This document shows, one piece after another, positions 1 through 7,901 of a DNA stretch of 64,000 bases (the first letter of the stretch is position 1; the number at the start of each line of letters is the position of its first letter). The notes under the pieces are model-generated. The model had not been told where the DNA came from and did not search any database. It worked only from the letters and a program-made list of their open reading frames with translations. The stretch comes from Halomonadaceae bacterium T82-2 (GTDB lineage Bacteria > Pseudomonadota > Gammaproteobacteria > Pseudomonadales > Halomonadaceae), in contig LSBP01000005.1 in assembly GCA_001577635.1 (NCBI GenBank), positions 62,001-126,000 of the forward strand, written 5' to 3'. Made by a program: the position numbers and the translations under genes.

Positions 1-320
1 AGCAGCGTGCGCAGATCAGCCATCAACGGCGCGACATTGCCCACCAGCCAGGGAAAGTAGTAACGCAGGCCGCGATGCCGGATCACCGCGAACAGGAAGA
101 TCAGCGAGATCGGCACCAGCAGCAGCCCCATGCCGATATGCAGCCAGGTGCCATAGCGCTCGGGGAGCTGGCTAGCCACCTCGCCCGTCCGGGTGAATCC
201 CATGAAATTGCTGAGGATGATCTGGCCGATCACCATCGACAGCACGGTCAGGTGAAACGCCAGCACGAGCGGTGTCTGGCGCTCCCGGAAATACCCCATG
301 GTGGTGCCCACTACGTTCAT
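1..320 (-). CDS. Cytochrome b561-like membrane protein (N-terminal part, runs off the window)
   Basis: About 106 residues are visible, from ATG at 320-318; the C-terminus lies beyond base 1. The product is hydrophobic, with predicted membrane segments near residues 16-36 and 64-84. A His sits in the first helix (VLAFHL) and another in LHIGMG, the kind of positions used for b-haem ligation in bacterial cytochrome b561/cytochrome b domains. A strong purine-rich ribosome site (GGGGGAAGGG) precedes the ATG, which favours this start over the internal Met at 299. Likely inner-membrane electron transfer; the partner is unknown because the rest of the locus is missing. Confidence 0.55.
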   Translation of the reverse strand, partial: MNVVGTTMGYFRERQTPLVLAFHLTVLSMVIGQIILSNFMGFTRTGEVASQLPERYGTWLHIGMGLLLVPISLIFLFAVIRHRGLRYYFPWLVGNVAPLMADLRTL

Positions 321-743
321 TCGCCCTTCCCCCACGTTACGTATCGAGCCGACGACCCTGTTTCCGGGCCTGCCGGCGTGGCGCGCTCCGGCGATCCACG
401 ACTCGCCGAATGTAGTGATACCACCGCTATCTTAGCTTTAGCTTAAGGGAATGGGGGAGACAGATCGGCTTGACCGTCGTTCCTCCATCCGCCCTCGCCC
501 CCATCCCGAACGACTCACGCTGACCCGCGAAGAGCTAAAATTGTTATTTGCAAAATACCGACGCCTTCTACACTGGGGAGTGACCGCAAGGCTCTCCGGC
601 AACATTCAACAAAAAGGAATCGATCGCAGAAACATCGTGGCCGTTGTCGGCAGCATGGTGTGGATGACAGGGGGCTTGGCTACCCGGTCCCACCCGAGGA
701 CAACAGACTGAATCAAATACGGACGTTATCAAGGGGTGTTATT
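321..743. other. Intergenic region between divergent genes
   Basis: This stretch separates the leftward cytochrome b gene from the rightward barrel gene, so it must hold promoters for both. It is clearly more AT-rich around 415-440 and 530-560 than its surroundings. A short reading frame at 451-711 has no recognisable domain, an unusual composition and no good ribosome site, and I do not count it as a gene. No repeat, RNA gene or terminator is evident. Confidence 0.5.
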
Positions 744-1295
744 ATGAAAAAGTTTGTAAACGCTTCTCTGCCCGTGCTGGTTGGGGCTTCTCTTCTGTTT
801 GCCTCCTCTGCCATGGCCCAAGGGATGGGCTCAACGGTAGGCCCGAAGACGGGTGACAGGGAATTCTCCATCTCCGGTACCGGTACCAGCAACAAGGACT
901 TCGACAACGGCAGCTTTGGCGTTTCCGGTGACTACGGCTGGTACCTGTCCGGTCAGACGCTGGTGGGCGTTCGTCAGAGCGTGAACTTTGCCGACGTGCA
1001 AGGCGATAGCGACAACACCTGGAATGGCAGCACGCGGGGCTTTGCCGATTACCACTTCGGCCGCGGCGCAGCCCGTCCCTTCGTGGGCGCCTCGCTCGGC
1101 GGCATTTATGGCGACGGCGTGAAGGACACCGGCATCGCCGGCCTGGAAACCGGCCTCAAGTACTACATGCTGCCGAGTACCTTCATTCAGGGCAGGGCCG
1201 AGTACCAGTTCCTGTTCGACAGCAGCAACAGCGCCCAGGACAACATCGACGATGGCGCCTGGGCCTACACCATCGGCATGGGTATCAACTTCTGA
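744..1295 (+). CDS. Small outer-membrane beta-barrel protein
   Basis: The 183-residue product begins with a textbook Sec signal peptide (MKKFVNASLPVLVGASLLFA, then SSAMA cleaved before Q). The ATG at 744 is preceded by AAGGGG and is preferred over the longer upstream extension, which would bury the signal peptide. The mature part is rich in Gly, Ser and aromatic residues in alternating strand-like patterns (for example the stretch ending SGDYGWYLSGQT) and ends in GINF, with the terminal Phe recognised by the BAM complex. This indicates an 8-stranded porin-like barrel of the OmpW/OmpX size class. The substrate is unknown. Confidence 0.75.
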   Translation: MKKFVNASLPVLVGASLLFASSAMAQGMGSTVGPKTGDREFSISGTGTSNKDFDNGSFGVSGDYGWYLSGQTLVGVRQSVNFADVQGDSDNTWNGSTRGFADYHFGRGAARPFVGASLGGIYGDGVKDTGIAGLETGLKYYMLPSTFIQGRAEYQFLFDSSNSAQDNIDDGAWAYTIGMGINF

Positions 1296-1327
1296 TCGGA
1301 AACGAACCATGATCGTGAAGTGACCCG

Positions 1328-1371
1328 ATTGGGAGCGAACACCCCAAACGACTGGGGTGTTCGCGCCCAAT
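1328..1371. terminator. Long inverted repeat after the barrel gene, probable terminator
   Basis: Two 12-base arms (GCGAACACCCCA at 1335-1346 and its complement at 1353-1364) flank a 6-base loop. After one mismatch the pairing continues with TTGGG/CCCAA outside. Three T residues follow on the plus strand (1371-1373). It lies 33 bp after the barrel gene stop, so termination is the simplest role. The stem is longer than needed and could also be the end of a decayed mobile element next door. Confidence 0.55.
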
Positions 1372-1561
1372 TTGCGCCCAAGAAAACTCGCCACGGTTTT
1401 CCGATGTATTCAAGGCGAATGCGACGAGCCTGTTGATCGCGACGCCGAGGTTGACCCCGCGATGACATTCGAGCGATTCGTGTTGCTACCAGGGGCTCGG
1501 GAAATGCGAACGACCGCAGATATGCAGGATGCCCATCGCGCCGTGACCGAGGGTATAGGCC

Positions 1562-1792
1562 TCGATCGACCTGACGTGAACCCTCCTGACGAACGACCCG
1601 GAATTTCCGGATAGTTGGTTCTCGCACCAGCTCACCTTCGTCGTAGACGTTCAGAACGTGCTCATTGATCGTCCGAATACCCTTGTCAAAAGGTTCGGAC
1701 ATCTGCCGCTGGATCAGCCATACCGTCTCGCGGCCTTCGTCCAGACGCACCTCGACCGCCTTCTCGGCATCCTCGTAGATCAGGATCGAGCC
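1562..1792 (-). pseudogene. RhuM-family gene remnant
   Basis: On the minus strand about 75 residues match the N-terminal part of RhuM-family proteins: a start like ILIYEDAEKAVEVRLDEG, then TVWLIQRQMSE, a divergent helix-turn-helix-like stretch, EGELVREPTIRKFRVV and RQEGSRQV. The similarity stops after RQVDR; a neighbouring frame continues with IEAYTLG and then hits a stop, so the gene is frameshifted and truncated. Its 5' end is fused to a transposase remnant. This relic belongs to the RKFRxVxxEGxRxV subtype, unlike the intact rhuM at 7902-8906. Nothing recognisable remains between 1372 and 1561. Confidence 0.65.
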
Positions 1793-1906
1793 GTACTGGC
1801 TGCCACGGCCGGTGTGCACGTTTACCCCTTGGGGCAACTTCCGGTGCCACAAGGCCATCTGGAGGGCGTCACAGACCCGGTAATGCCGCCGCGTGCAGGC
1901 CCAGGA
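1787..1906 (-). mobile_element. IS3-type transposase remnant
   Basis: The minus-strand translation reads CDALQMALWHRK, then VNVHTGRGSQYGS, matching the IS3/IS2 orfB integrase core, where the usual text is alternate ALxMAxWxR and VHSDRGSQYxS. The key Asp of HSDRG is replaced by Gly (HTGRG), so the catalytic core is dead as well as truncated. It runs straight into the RhuM relic with no insertion sequence ends visible, so this is debris, not an active element. Bases 1907-2098 are AT-rich and hold no gene; they include the upstream region of the next gene. Confidence 0.6.
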
Positions 1907-2098
1907 ACCCGTTACGGAAACAACGCCTTTCCACCGCCATTATCCTGGGAAAATACTCGGCACTATCCCCATAAAACAGGATTAACATATTAATTATCAG
2001 CACCTAGCCGATTTTTTGGAAAGTATTGATAAACTCGCTGGTTTGACAGGCTCCGCCCCGCGGCGAAGCTATCTACAACTATCGGCAGGGAGACTTTC

Positions 2099-3340
2099 AT
2101 GGCTCGCAATATCATCGTTCTGGGTGCCGGCATGGTCGGCGTATCCGTGGCCTGGCACCTGGTGCGTCGCGGCCATGACGTCACGCTGGTGGACCGCCGC
2201 GAGCCGGGGCTCGAGACCTCCTTCGGCAATGCCGGCATCATCCAGCGCGAGGCCGTGCGCCCCTACGCCTTCCCCAAGGATATCGGCACCCTGCTGCGGG
2301 TGCTGCCCAACCGCCAGGTGGACATCCGCTATCGCCCCACCGGCATGATGAGCGCGGCGGGCCCGCTGCTGGACTACTGGCTGAACTCGAGCGGTGAGCG
2401 CTACGCGCGCATCGTGCGCGAGTGGGCCTCGCTGATCATGCGCTGCCAGGAGGCCCACGCGCCGATGATCGAAGCCGCCGGCGCCGAGGCGCTGGTACGC
2501 AAGGGCGGCTGGCTGGAGCTTTACCGCACCCGCAAGGCGTTCGAGGAACGCCAGCAAGTGGCCCAGGAGAATCACGAGCGCTTCGGGGTCGAGTACGAGG
2601 TGCTGGACGCCGAGGCGCTCTACGCCAAGGAGCCGCACCTGGGCAAGGGGCTGATCGGGGCGATTTACTGGACGCAGCCCTGGATGGTCTCGGACCCCGG
2701 CGGCCTGGTGCAGGCCTACGCCCGCAGCTTTGCCGACCAGGGCGGCCAGGTGAAGCAGGCCAGCGTCGAGGACGTGCTCCAGACCGAGGGCGGCTGGCAG
2801 GTCAAGACCAGCGAGGGGGATCTGGAGGCGGAGGAAATCGTGGTGGCCATGGGCCCCTGGACCGGTGAACTGCTGGCGAGGCTGGGCATGAAGGTGCCGC
2901 TGTTCGTGAAACGCGGCTACCACATGCACTACTCCGCCGAAAACGAGGCCAAGCTCAACCACTGGGTGATGGACGCCGAGAAGGGATTCCTGCTCGAACC
3001 GATGCGCGCCGGAATTCGCCTGACCACCGGCGCCGAGCTGGCCGACCTGAACTCGCCGCCCCAGTACAAGCAGCTGGCCGCCGCCGAGAAGGTGGCACGC
3101 AAGCTGTTCCCGCTGGGCAAGCGTCGCGACAGCCAGCCCTGGAAAGGCGCCCGCCCCTGCCTGCCCGACATGAAACCGGTGATCGGCCCAGCCCCCGACA
3201 AGGCAGGGCTGTGGCTCGCCTTTGGCCACGGCCATCAGGGCTTTACCCTGGGCCCGGCCACCGGCGAACTGCTCGCCCAGATGATGGATGGCGAAAAACC
3301 CGCGGTGGATATGGCCCCGTTCCGCGTCGATCGGTTTTGA
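2099..3340 (+). CDS. FAD-dependent D-amino-acid dehydrogenase-like oxidoreductase
   Basis: This 413-residue protein starts with the dinucleotide-binding fold IVLGAGMVGVSVAWHL (GxGxxG) and ends the first beta-alpha-beta unit with the acidic residue of VDRRE. The conserved DadA-like stretch SFGNAGIIQ follows near residues 40-50, and the C-terminal FAD-contact region ends in GHGHQGFTLGPATGELLAQ. Members oxidise D-amino acids to 2-oxoacids at the membrane and pass electrons to quinones. The ATG follows GGGAGA at a good distance. It stands alone with its own terminator, so substrate specificity (D-amino acid, sarcosine or other) cannot be inferred from context. Confidence 0.75.
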   Translation: MARNIIVLGAGMVGVSVAWHLVRRGHDVTLVDRREPGLETSFGNAGIIQREAVRPYAFPKDIGTLLRVLPNRQVDIRYRPTGMMSAAGPLLDYWLNSSGERYARIVREWASLIMRCQEAHAPMIEAAGAEALVRKGGWLELYRTRKAFEERQQVAQENHERFGVEYEVLDAEALYAKEPHLGKGLIGAIYWTQPWMVSDPGGLVQAYARSFADQGGQVKQASVEDVLQTEGGWQVKTSEGDLEAEEIVVAMGPWTGELLARLGMKVPLFVKRGYHMHYSAENEAKLNHWVMDAEKGFLLEPMRAGIRLTTGAELADLNSPPQYKQLAAAEKVARKLFPLGKRRDSQPWKGARPCLPDMKPVIGPAPDKAGLWLAFGHGHQGFTLGPATGELLAQMMDGEKPAVDMAPFRVDRF

Positions 3341-3357
3341 AGGTGAAGTTATAACGA

Positions 3358-3384
3358 AAGCGGGCGCCCTTGAGGCGCCCGCTT
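3358..3384 (+). terminator. Rho-independent terminator of the DadA-like gene
   Basis: Perfect 11-bp stem AAGCGGGCGCC / GGCGCCCGCTT with a CTTGA loop, 17 bp after the stop codon. The symmetrical A and T ends let it act in both directions, insulating against the convergent restriction gene. Confidence 0.85.
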
Positions 3385-3512
3385 CAAAAGATAGCTTGGG
3401 TAACGGTGCCTGTACGAGCACTCGAGCCGAGAACACCCAGCATTAGCCGCTCAGGGTGCAGAAACTAGGGGGGGAGGGGCATTACATAACTCACACCCCC
3501 AGCCATGCTCAC

Positions 3513-6200
3513 TTACATAAGAGAAACAATAGAGTCCCAATCACGATTGGTGACCATGACAAATCTTGCTCGGCCTTGACTTTCCTTAGCCCATAACTCA
3601 CCGATCATCCGGTCTTCCTTGGCCTTGTCCGTTGAGTAACGGTCACCGCCCTTATACTCAATAACTAGAATGGTGTCGTCGGGTAGTTTGCAGATAAAAT
3701 CTGGCCAGAACTTCCCATCGGCTTTTTGTAGAAAGAAGGCACATGCAGGCTTACGATCCAGATTGCGAACCCAGAACTCAATATTACCTTTTCGAGCTTG
3801 ATCATCTAGCCAGACGGCACATTCAAACTCTTCCTTACTATCAAAGTCTCCAATTTGACCATAGTAATGGCGGCGAAAATTTATATGGCCAAAGCGGTTA
3901 TCGTAAACCCGATTAGGTGCATAGCCATAGGGAGGGAATTCAAATTCCATCCCCGACCCACCGACAACGACATCGACATTTTTATCGCTATCGAAAAGTG
4001 ATTCTTGATACGCCTGTTTCACTGCACGTTGACGCAACTCACCAATACGTTGCTCAAGCATCTCACGCAGCGAGAACTTATGTGAATTCAGATACGCAAG
4101 ATTCAGGGTATCAAGTTTCAAAAGCCCTTGGACCCAGCGAGTGACAAAGGCACGCTTGCTTTCATGCGTTAGCGTTTGGTCGGGTAAATTGCGACACAAC
4201 CAAGCAGCTAGGTCGACATCATTGAAATGCTCTGGCTGATAGCTCATCGCTAGGTCATGTATCACCCCTTTCATGAAGTCGACATTTAGACGTCCCGCCT
4301 TGTCGTCGGCGTCAATCTTGCCGACCTCTGCAACACCTTTGCCTTCAAGACTTTTCTTCTGAGCCGACGTCGGATCGGCATCGTATAGTGAAATATCCCA
4401 CGGATAGCTCAACACTTCAGGGTCATCGAAGAGCTGCAATTCTCCCTGAACGCGCAACCCCATTTGCGGCACGACTAACGGCTTACCCAATTCCGAAGGA
4501 GTCTGAAAATGCTCGACACTAGCTTGTGTTCGACTCTCTTCGACTGCCTGCACTACCGCTTCACGATCTTTGTCCGAGGCTACCGCCTGTGTCGCCGTTT
4601 CTGCATCGGCGTCGTCCAACGGTTGCTGGATAGTGAGCGTCTTGGTCTTGGGCTCCCATGCCACTTTATCGCCCAACTTGTTGAGATCACGCTTGGCGGG
4701 CTTACTCGTCAGCTTCACAGGGATCGGCGTGAAAGAGAAACGTGCCTTGAAACGCTCAAAATCGAGCGATGCCTGTTGCGGCTGTGTGGCTTCGACGAAC
4801 TCCCGCGCTTCCCGGCGCTCGAACCCTGCCCCTTTGACCAAACTATCACGCAGGCTATCGGCAGTATCGCGGAAGCTGCGCGACACGACGTAGGCATAGG
4901 ACTGGTTCAGCGCGCCATCCGGCCTGGCCTTCGCCTCTGGCTGACGTAGCACACGCCCTAGAAGCTGCTCCACCGCCGTCGAGGAATGCAGTTCCGCCAT
5001 ACTCACCAAGATATACGCCCATGGGCAGTCCCACCCTTCGGCCAAGGCCCGTTGCGTAATAACGAATGTCACTGGGCAATCAGGATCCATGATGCCTTTT
5101 TCATAGGTCTGTTCCAGCGCCTCCAGTTCCTTATATTCGCTAGTCGCTCGTGCGATGCATTCAACCGGGATCTGATGGTTGTCCTGCAACTCTTGCCATA
5201 GTGTTTCGACATCCAACGTCTCATGCCCCGAACGGCGTGGCTCAGCCTGAATCAATACGATCGGGCGAATGGGAGACGCCCCCTTGCGCCGTTCGGCATC
5301 GGCTCGCCCTTGCAACTCATCACGCCAGGCAATAGCTTGACTAAGACACTTTTGCCATTCCGGCTGGGTTTCCAGGCGGATTGGCAGCTTGATCATTTCC
5401 TCGGCTTTCAGCTCGGCGGCCCATACACTATGCAGCACATTACTGGGCGTGTGCGTGGTATCCGGCGTCGCGGTGAGTTCCAAAATACCGGAAGGGTTCA
5501 GGCGGCGAAGCGTTTCGAACCCCAACGTGGTGCGATTGTTGTGCGCCTCATCAACGATCACGAATGGACGGTGTAGGCGCAGCACATTGGCTAGAGAATA
5601 TGGCACCGTGGTGCCATCCTCGCTACGGAGCAACTTTTCCTTCTGCTCAACCGCCAGATTGTCGAAATGCCCCATCAACGCGCCGCTCGACTCATAGACC
5701 TTGCGGCTTTCAGTTTCTTCAACTTGGAAGGCCTGCCGCGTACAAACAATGACCACCGTATTGCTGGAAAGGGTACCGGGCATCACGCTCTTCGCTTCAT
5801 CAATATCCATGACCGTGACCGGTCCAGCATCACTCAGGGCAGCATGGTAGGGATGCCGAGGGTCCTTGAGTGCCTTGAGAGTCTGCTCACGAATGGCATT
5901 GGAAGGCACTAACCACAGCACTACGCTGTGGGAAACATGAAGCAAATGAGCATTCACCATGCTAATCGATCGTGCCGCTAGCCACGTCTTGCCGCCACCA
6001 GTCGGAATACGTAGGCAAAAATACGGCATCGCGGGGTTAAAACCCGCTAGAGGACGATAGGGAACTCCTTGTGCCCAAAGCGCTCTCGTTGTCTGATAAA
6101 ACGCGGTATCCGCATCCCCCAGTTCCCGACAAGCCTTCAAGTAGGCCAGCAGTGAATCGAGTGCCTGCTGCTGATAGGATTTTGCAACGAATCCGGCCAT
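3513..6200 (-). CDS. res: Type III restriction endonuclease subunit (Res)
   Basis: The 895-residue protein is a DEAD/DEAH-type translocase-nuclease. Walker A (PTGGGKT) lies at residues 66-72, the DEAH box (VIVDEAH) at 214-220 and TATP soon after; the second RecA lobe carries a conserved QLLGRVLRQP motif. Near the C-terminus a PD-(D/E)XK nuclease is visible: PD at 833-834 and EYK at 848-850. Family knowledge: Res cuts DNA after ATP-driven communication between two head-to-head sites and works only in complex with Mod. The gene begins 11 bp after mod, so the two are co-transcribed. GC is well below that of the flanking housekeeping genes, fitting horizontal acquisition. It looks intact. Confidence 0.9.
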   Translation of the reverse strand: MAGFVAKSYQQQALDSLLAYLKACRELGDADTAFYQTTRALWAQGVPYRPLAGFNPAMPYFCLRIPTGGGKTWLAARSISMVNAHLLHVSHSVVLWLVPSNAIREQTLKALKDPRHPYHAALSDAGPVTVMDIDEAKSVMPGTLSSNTVVIVCTRQAFQVEETESRKVYESSGALMGHFDNLAVEQKEKLLRSEDGTTVPYSLANVLRLHRPFVIVDEAHNNRTTLGFETLRRLNPSGILELTATPDTTHTPSNVLHSVWAAELKAEEMIKLPIRLETQPEWQKCLSQAIAWRDELQGRADAERRKGASPIRPIVLIQAEPRRSGHETLDVETLWQELQDNHQIPVECIARATSEYKELEALEQTYEKGIMDPDCPVTFVITQRALAEGWDCPWAYILVSMAELHSSTAVEQLLGRVLRQPEAKARPDGALNQSYAYVVSRSFRDTADSLRDSLVKGAGFERREAREFVEATQPQQASLDFERFKARFSFTPIPVKLTSKPAKRDLNKLGDKVAWEPKTKTLTIQQPLDDADAETATQAVASDKDREAVVQAVEESRTQASVEHFQTPSELGKPLVVPQMGLRVQGELQLFDDPEVLSYPWDISLYDADPTSAQKKSLEGKGVAEVGKIDADDKAGRLNVDFMKGVIHDLAMSYQPEHFNDVDLAAWLCRNLPDQTLTHESKRAFVTRWVQGLLKLDTLNLAYLNSHKFSLREMLEQRIGELRQRAVKQAYQESLFDSDKNVDVVVGGSGMEFEFPPYGYAPNRVYDNRFGHINFRRHYYGQIGDFDSKEEFECAVWLDDQARKGNIEFWVRNLDRKPACAFFLQKADGKFWPDFICKLPDDTILVIEYKGGDRYSTDKAKEDRMIGELWAKESQGRARFVMVTNRDWDSIVSLM

Positions 6201-6211
6201 GGTCCACCTGT

Positions 6212-7819
6212 TTATTGATCGAGGGCGTAGGGCGTTTGCTTGAAGACGATCTGTTCACGGCGCAGGCGCGAGGCTCCCAGACGACAGGCCGCCGCATAGA
6301 GAGTCTTGGGGCCATCATAAGCTGGCAGGCTATCCAGCACCGGGCTCGTCAGCACATTACCTCCATTGACGCTTTTGTCGCCCAGAATACCGTTGAACAG
6401 TAGATAAATGGCCTGCCCTTCATGAATACCGAGCAAAGGCGAGGTGAAACGTTTCTCCCCCGTTTTCTGGGGTGGCAATCCGGTGCCAGTTTCCTTGAAC
6501 CAGACGAATTCTGCTAGTTGCTCGAACGTGACGTCATCACGTACCTGGCCGAAGGCATCGAACATCGGCTCATCACTCAGGCGGTAATAGCGAAAACCAC
6601 CGCCAAGCCCCTCGATGGCATTGCCCTTATTATCAGCGTAGCCTTCCGAAACCCGGCGGACACGTTCCGCTGTGACGTTTTTTGCGATATTTTTATCCAT
6701 TTCGACAAGGATAAATTTTCTATTCCCGCCATCCTCTGCGTTCTGTTTCAGCACTGCATGGGCAGTGGTTCCAGAACCTGAAAAAGAATCCATAACAATG
6801 GAATCTTTTCCTGTAGAAATCTGTACTATCCTCTGGATAAATGCCCTAGGCTTTGGTGTATCAAACGAGGACTCATTTGGAAATATAGACCTCATCTCAT
6901 TTTTTGACGTCCTATTGCTTCCAACCTCCTTTTTCGTCCAAATGGTTCTTGGAACAAGATCTGAAACTTCATTCAAATATCTTTTTATACTCGGACGAGC
7001 ATTCCCTTTTGGCCCCCACCAAACCCTACCTTCAGAATCTAAAGACTCCAGCTTCTCCTTCGATACACGCCAATATCTTCCTTTTGGAGGACAAAAAACA
7101 CGCCCTGTTGGCCCAGTATATTCATACTCACCTTTTGAATACGGCTTATTTGCATAAGGGTCGCCTGGCAACCAAGGACCTTTAGGGTCATTGTCTGGAT
7201 TTTTATAAATTGAATCCGCCTCCTCTGTTCTCGGAAGGCGTTTAGGAACCCATTTATCGCTTTTAGCATAAACAAGGACGTAGTCGTGATCAGTTGAGAA
7301 AAAACGAGCCGAATTTCTTGGTGAATCTGCTTTTTCCCATATCACATTTGCTATAAAATTATTAGCACCAAACAGCTCGTCTAACAGAAGCCTAACATTC
7401 CCCACTTCAACATCATCAACCGAAATAAAAATAGCTCCATCGTCACTCAGAAACTCTCTTAGCAGCTTGAGGCGCGGATACATCATACACAGCCATTTAT
7501 CATGCCTTGAAAGGTCTTCACCCTCTTTTCCTACCGCCTCGTGCAACCACTGTCTAATTTCTGGGCTATTGACATTATCATTGTAAATCCAGCCTTCATT
7601 TCCAGTATTATAAGGCGGATCAATATAGATACATTTGATCTTACCCGCATAGCGTGGCAACAACGCCCTGAGGGCATGAAGATTATCCCCTTGGACGATC
7701 AGGTTACCGTTGTCCGCGTCGCCACCATCCAACTCGGGTACAGGTTCCAGCAGGCGATATGGCACCTTCTTATGATGAGTGACAACGGCATCTTTGCCGA
7801 TCCAGTTGAGCGTGGGCAT
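6212..7819 (-). CDS. mod: Type III DNA methyltransferase/specificity subunit (Mod)
   Basis: The 535-residue protein has the catalytic DPPY motif at 67-70 (YIDPPYNTGNEGW) and the S-adenosylmethionine motif FSGSGTT at 346-352, in the beta-class order used by type III Mod enzymes (catalytic motif first). The long region between about 150 and 330 should be the target recognition domain. Mod methylates one adenine in an asymmetric site and directs Res. The region 6660-7620 is strikingly AT-rich compared with the ends of the gene, suggesting that the recognition part was exchanged by recombination. It is the middle gene of rhuM-mod-res. Confidence 0.9.
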   Translation of the reverse strand: MPTLNWIGKDAVVTHHKKVPYRLLEPVPELDGGDADNGNLIVQGDNLHALRALLPRYAGKIKCIYIDPPYNTGNEGWIYNDNVNSPEIRQWLHEAVGKEGEDLSRHDKWLCMMYPRLKLLREFLSDDGAIFISVDDVEVGNVRLLLDELFGANNFIANVIWEKADSPRNSARFFSTDHDYVLVYAKSDKWVPKRLPRTEEADSIYKNPDNDPKGPWLPGDPYANKPYSKGEYEYTGPTGRVFCPPKGRYWRVSKEKLESLDSEGRVWWGPKGNARPSIKRYLNEVSDLVPRTIWTKKEVGSNRTSKNEMRSIFPNESSFDTPKPRAFIQRIVQISTGKDSIVMDSFSGSGTTAHAVLKQNAEDGGNRKFILVEMDKNIAKNVTAERVRRVSEGYADNKGNAIEGLGGGFRYYRLSDEPMFDAFGQVRDDVTFEQLAEFVWFKETGTGLPPQKTGEKRFTSPLLGIHEGQAIYLLFNGILGDKSVNGGNVLTSPVLDSLPAYDGPKTLYAAACRLGASRLRREQIVFKQTPYALDQ

Positions 7820-7901
7820 GGATTACCTGTGTTTCAAAATAGACTACAAAAGGCGGCCCTGCATCTCTAAACAGCGACTCGCCAACACATGACAAATAGC
7901 T

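Noticed and set aside
451..711. Plus-strand 86-codon frame before the barrel gene
   Set aside because: No domain, no ribosome site, composition unlike genes in the window.
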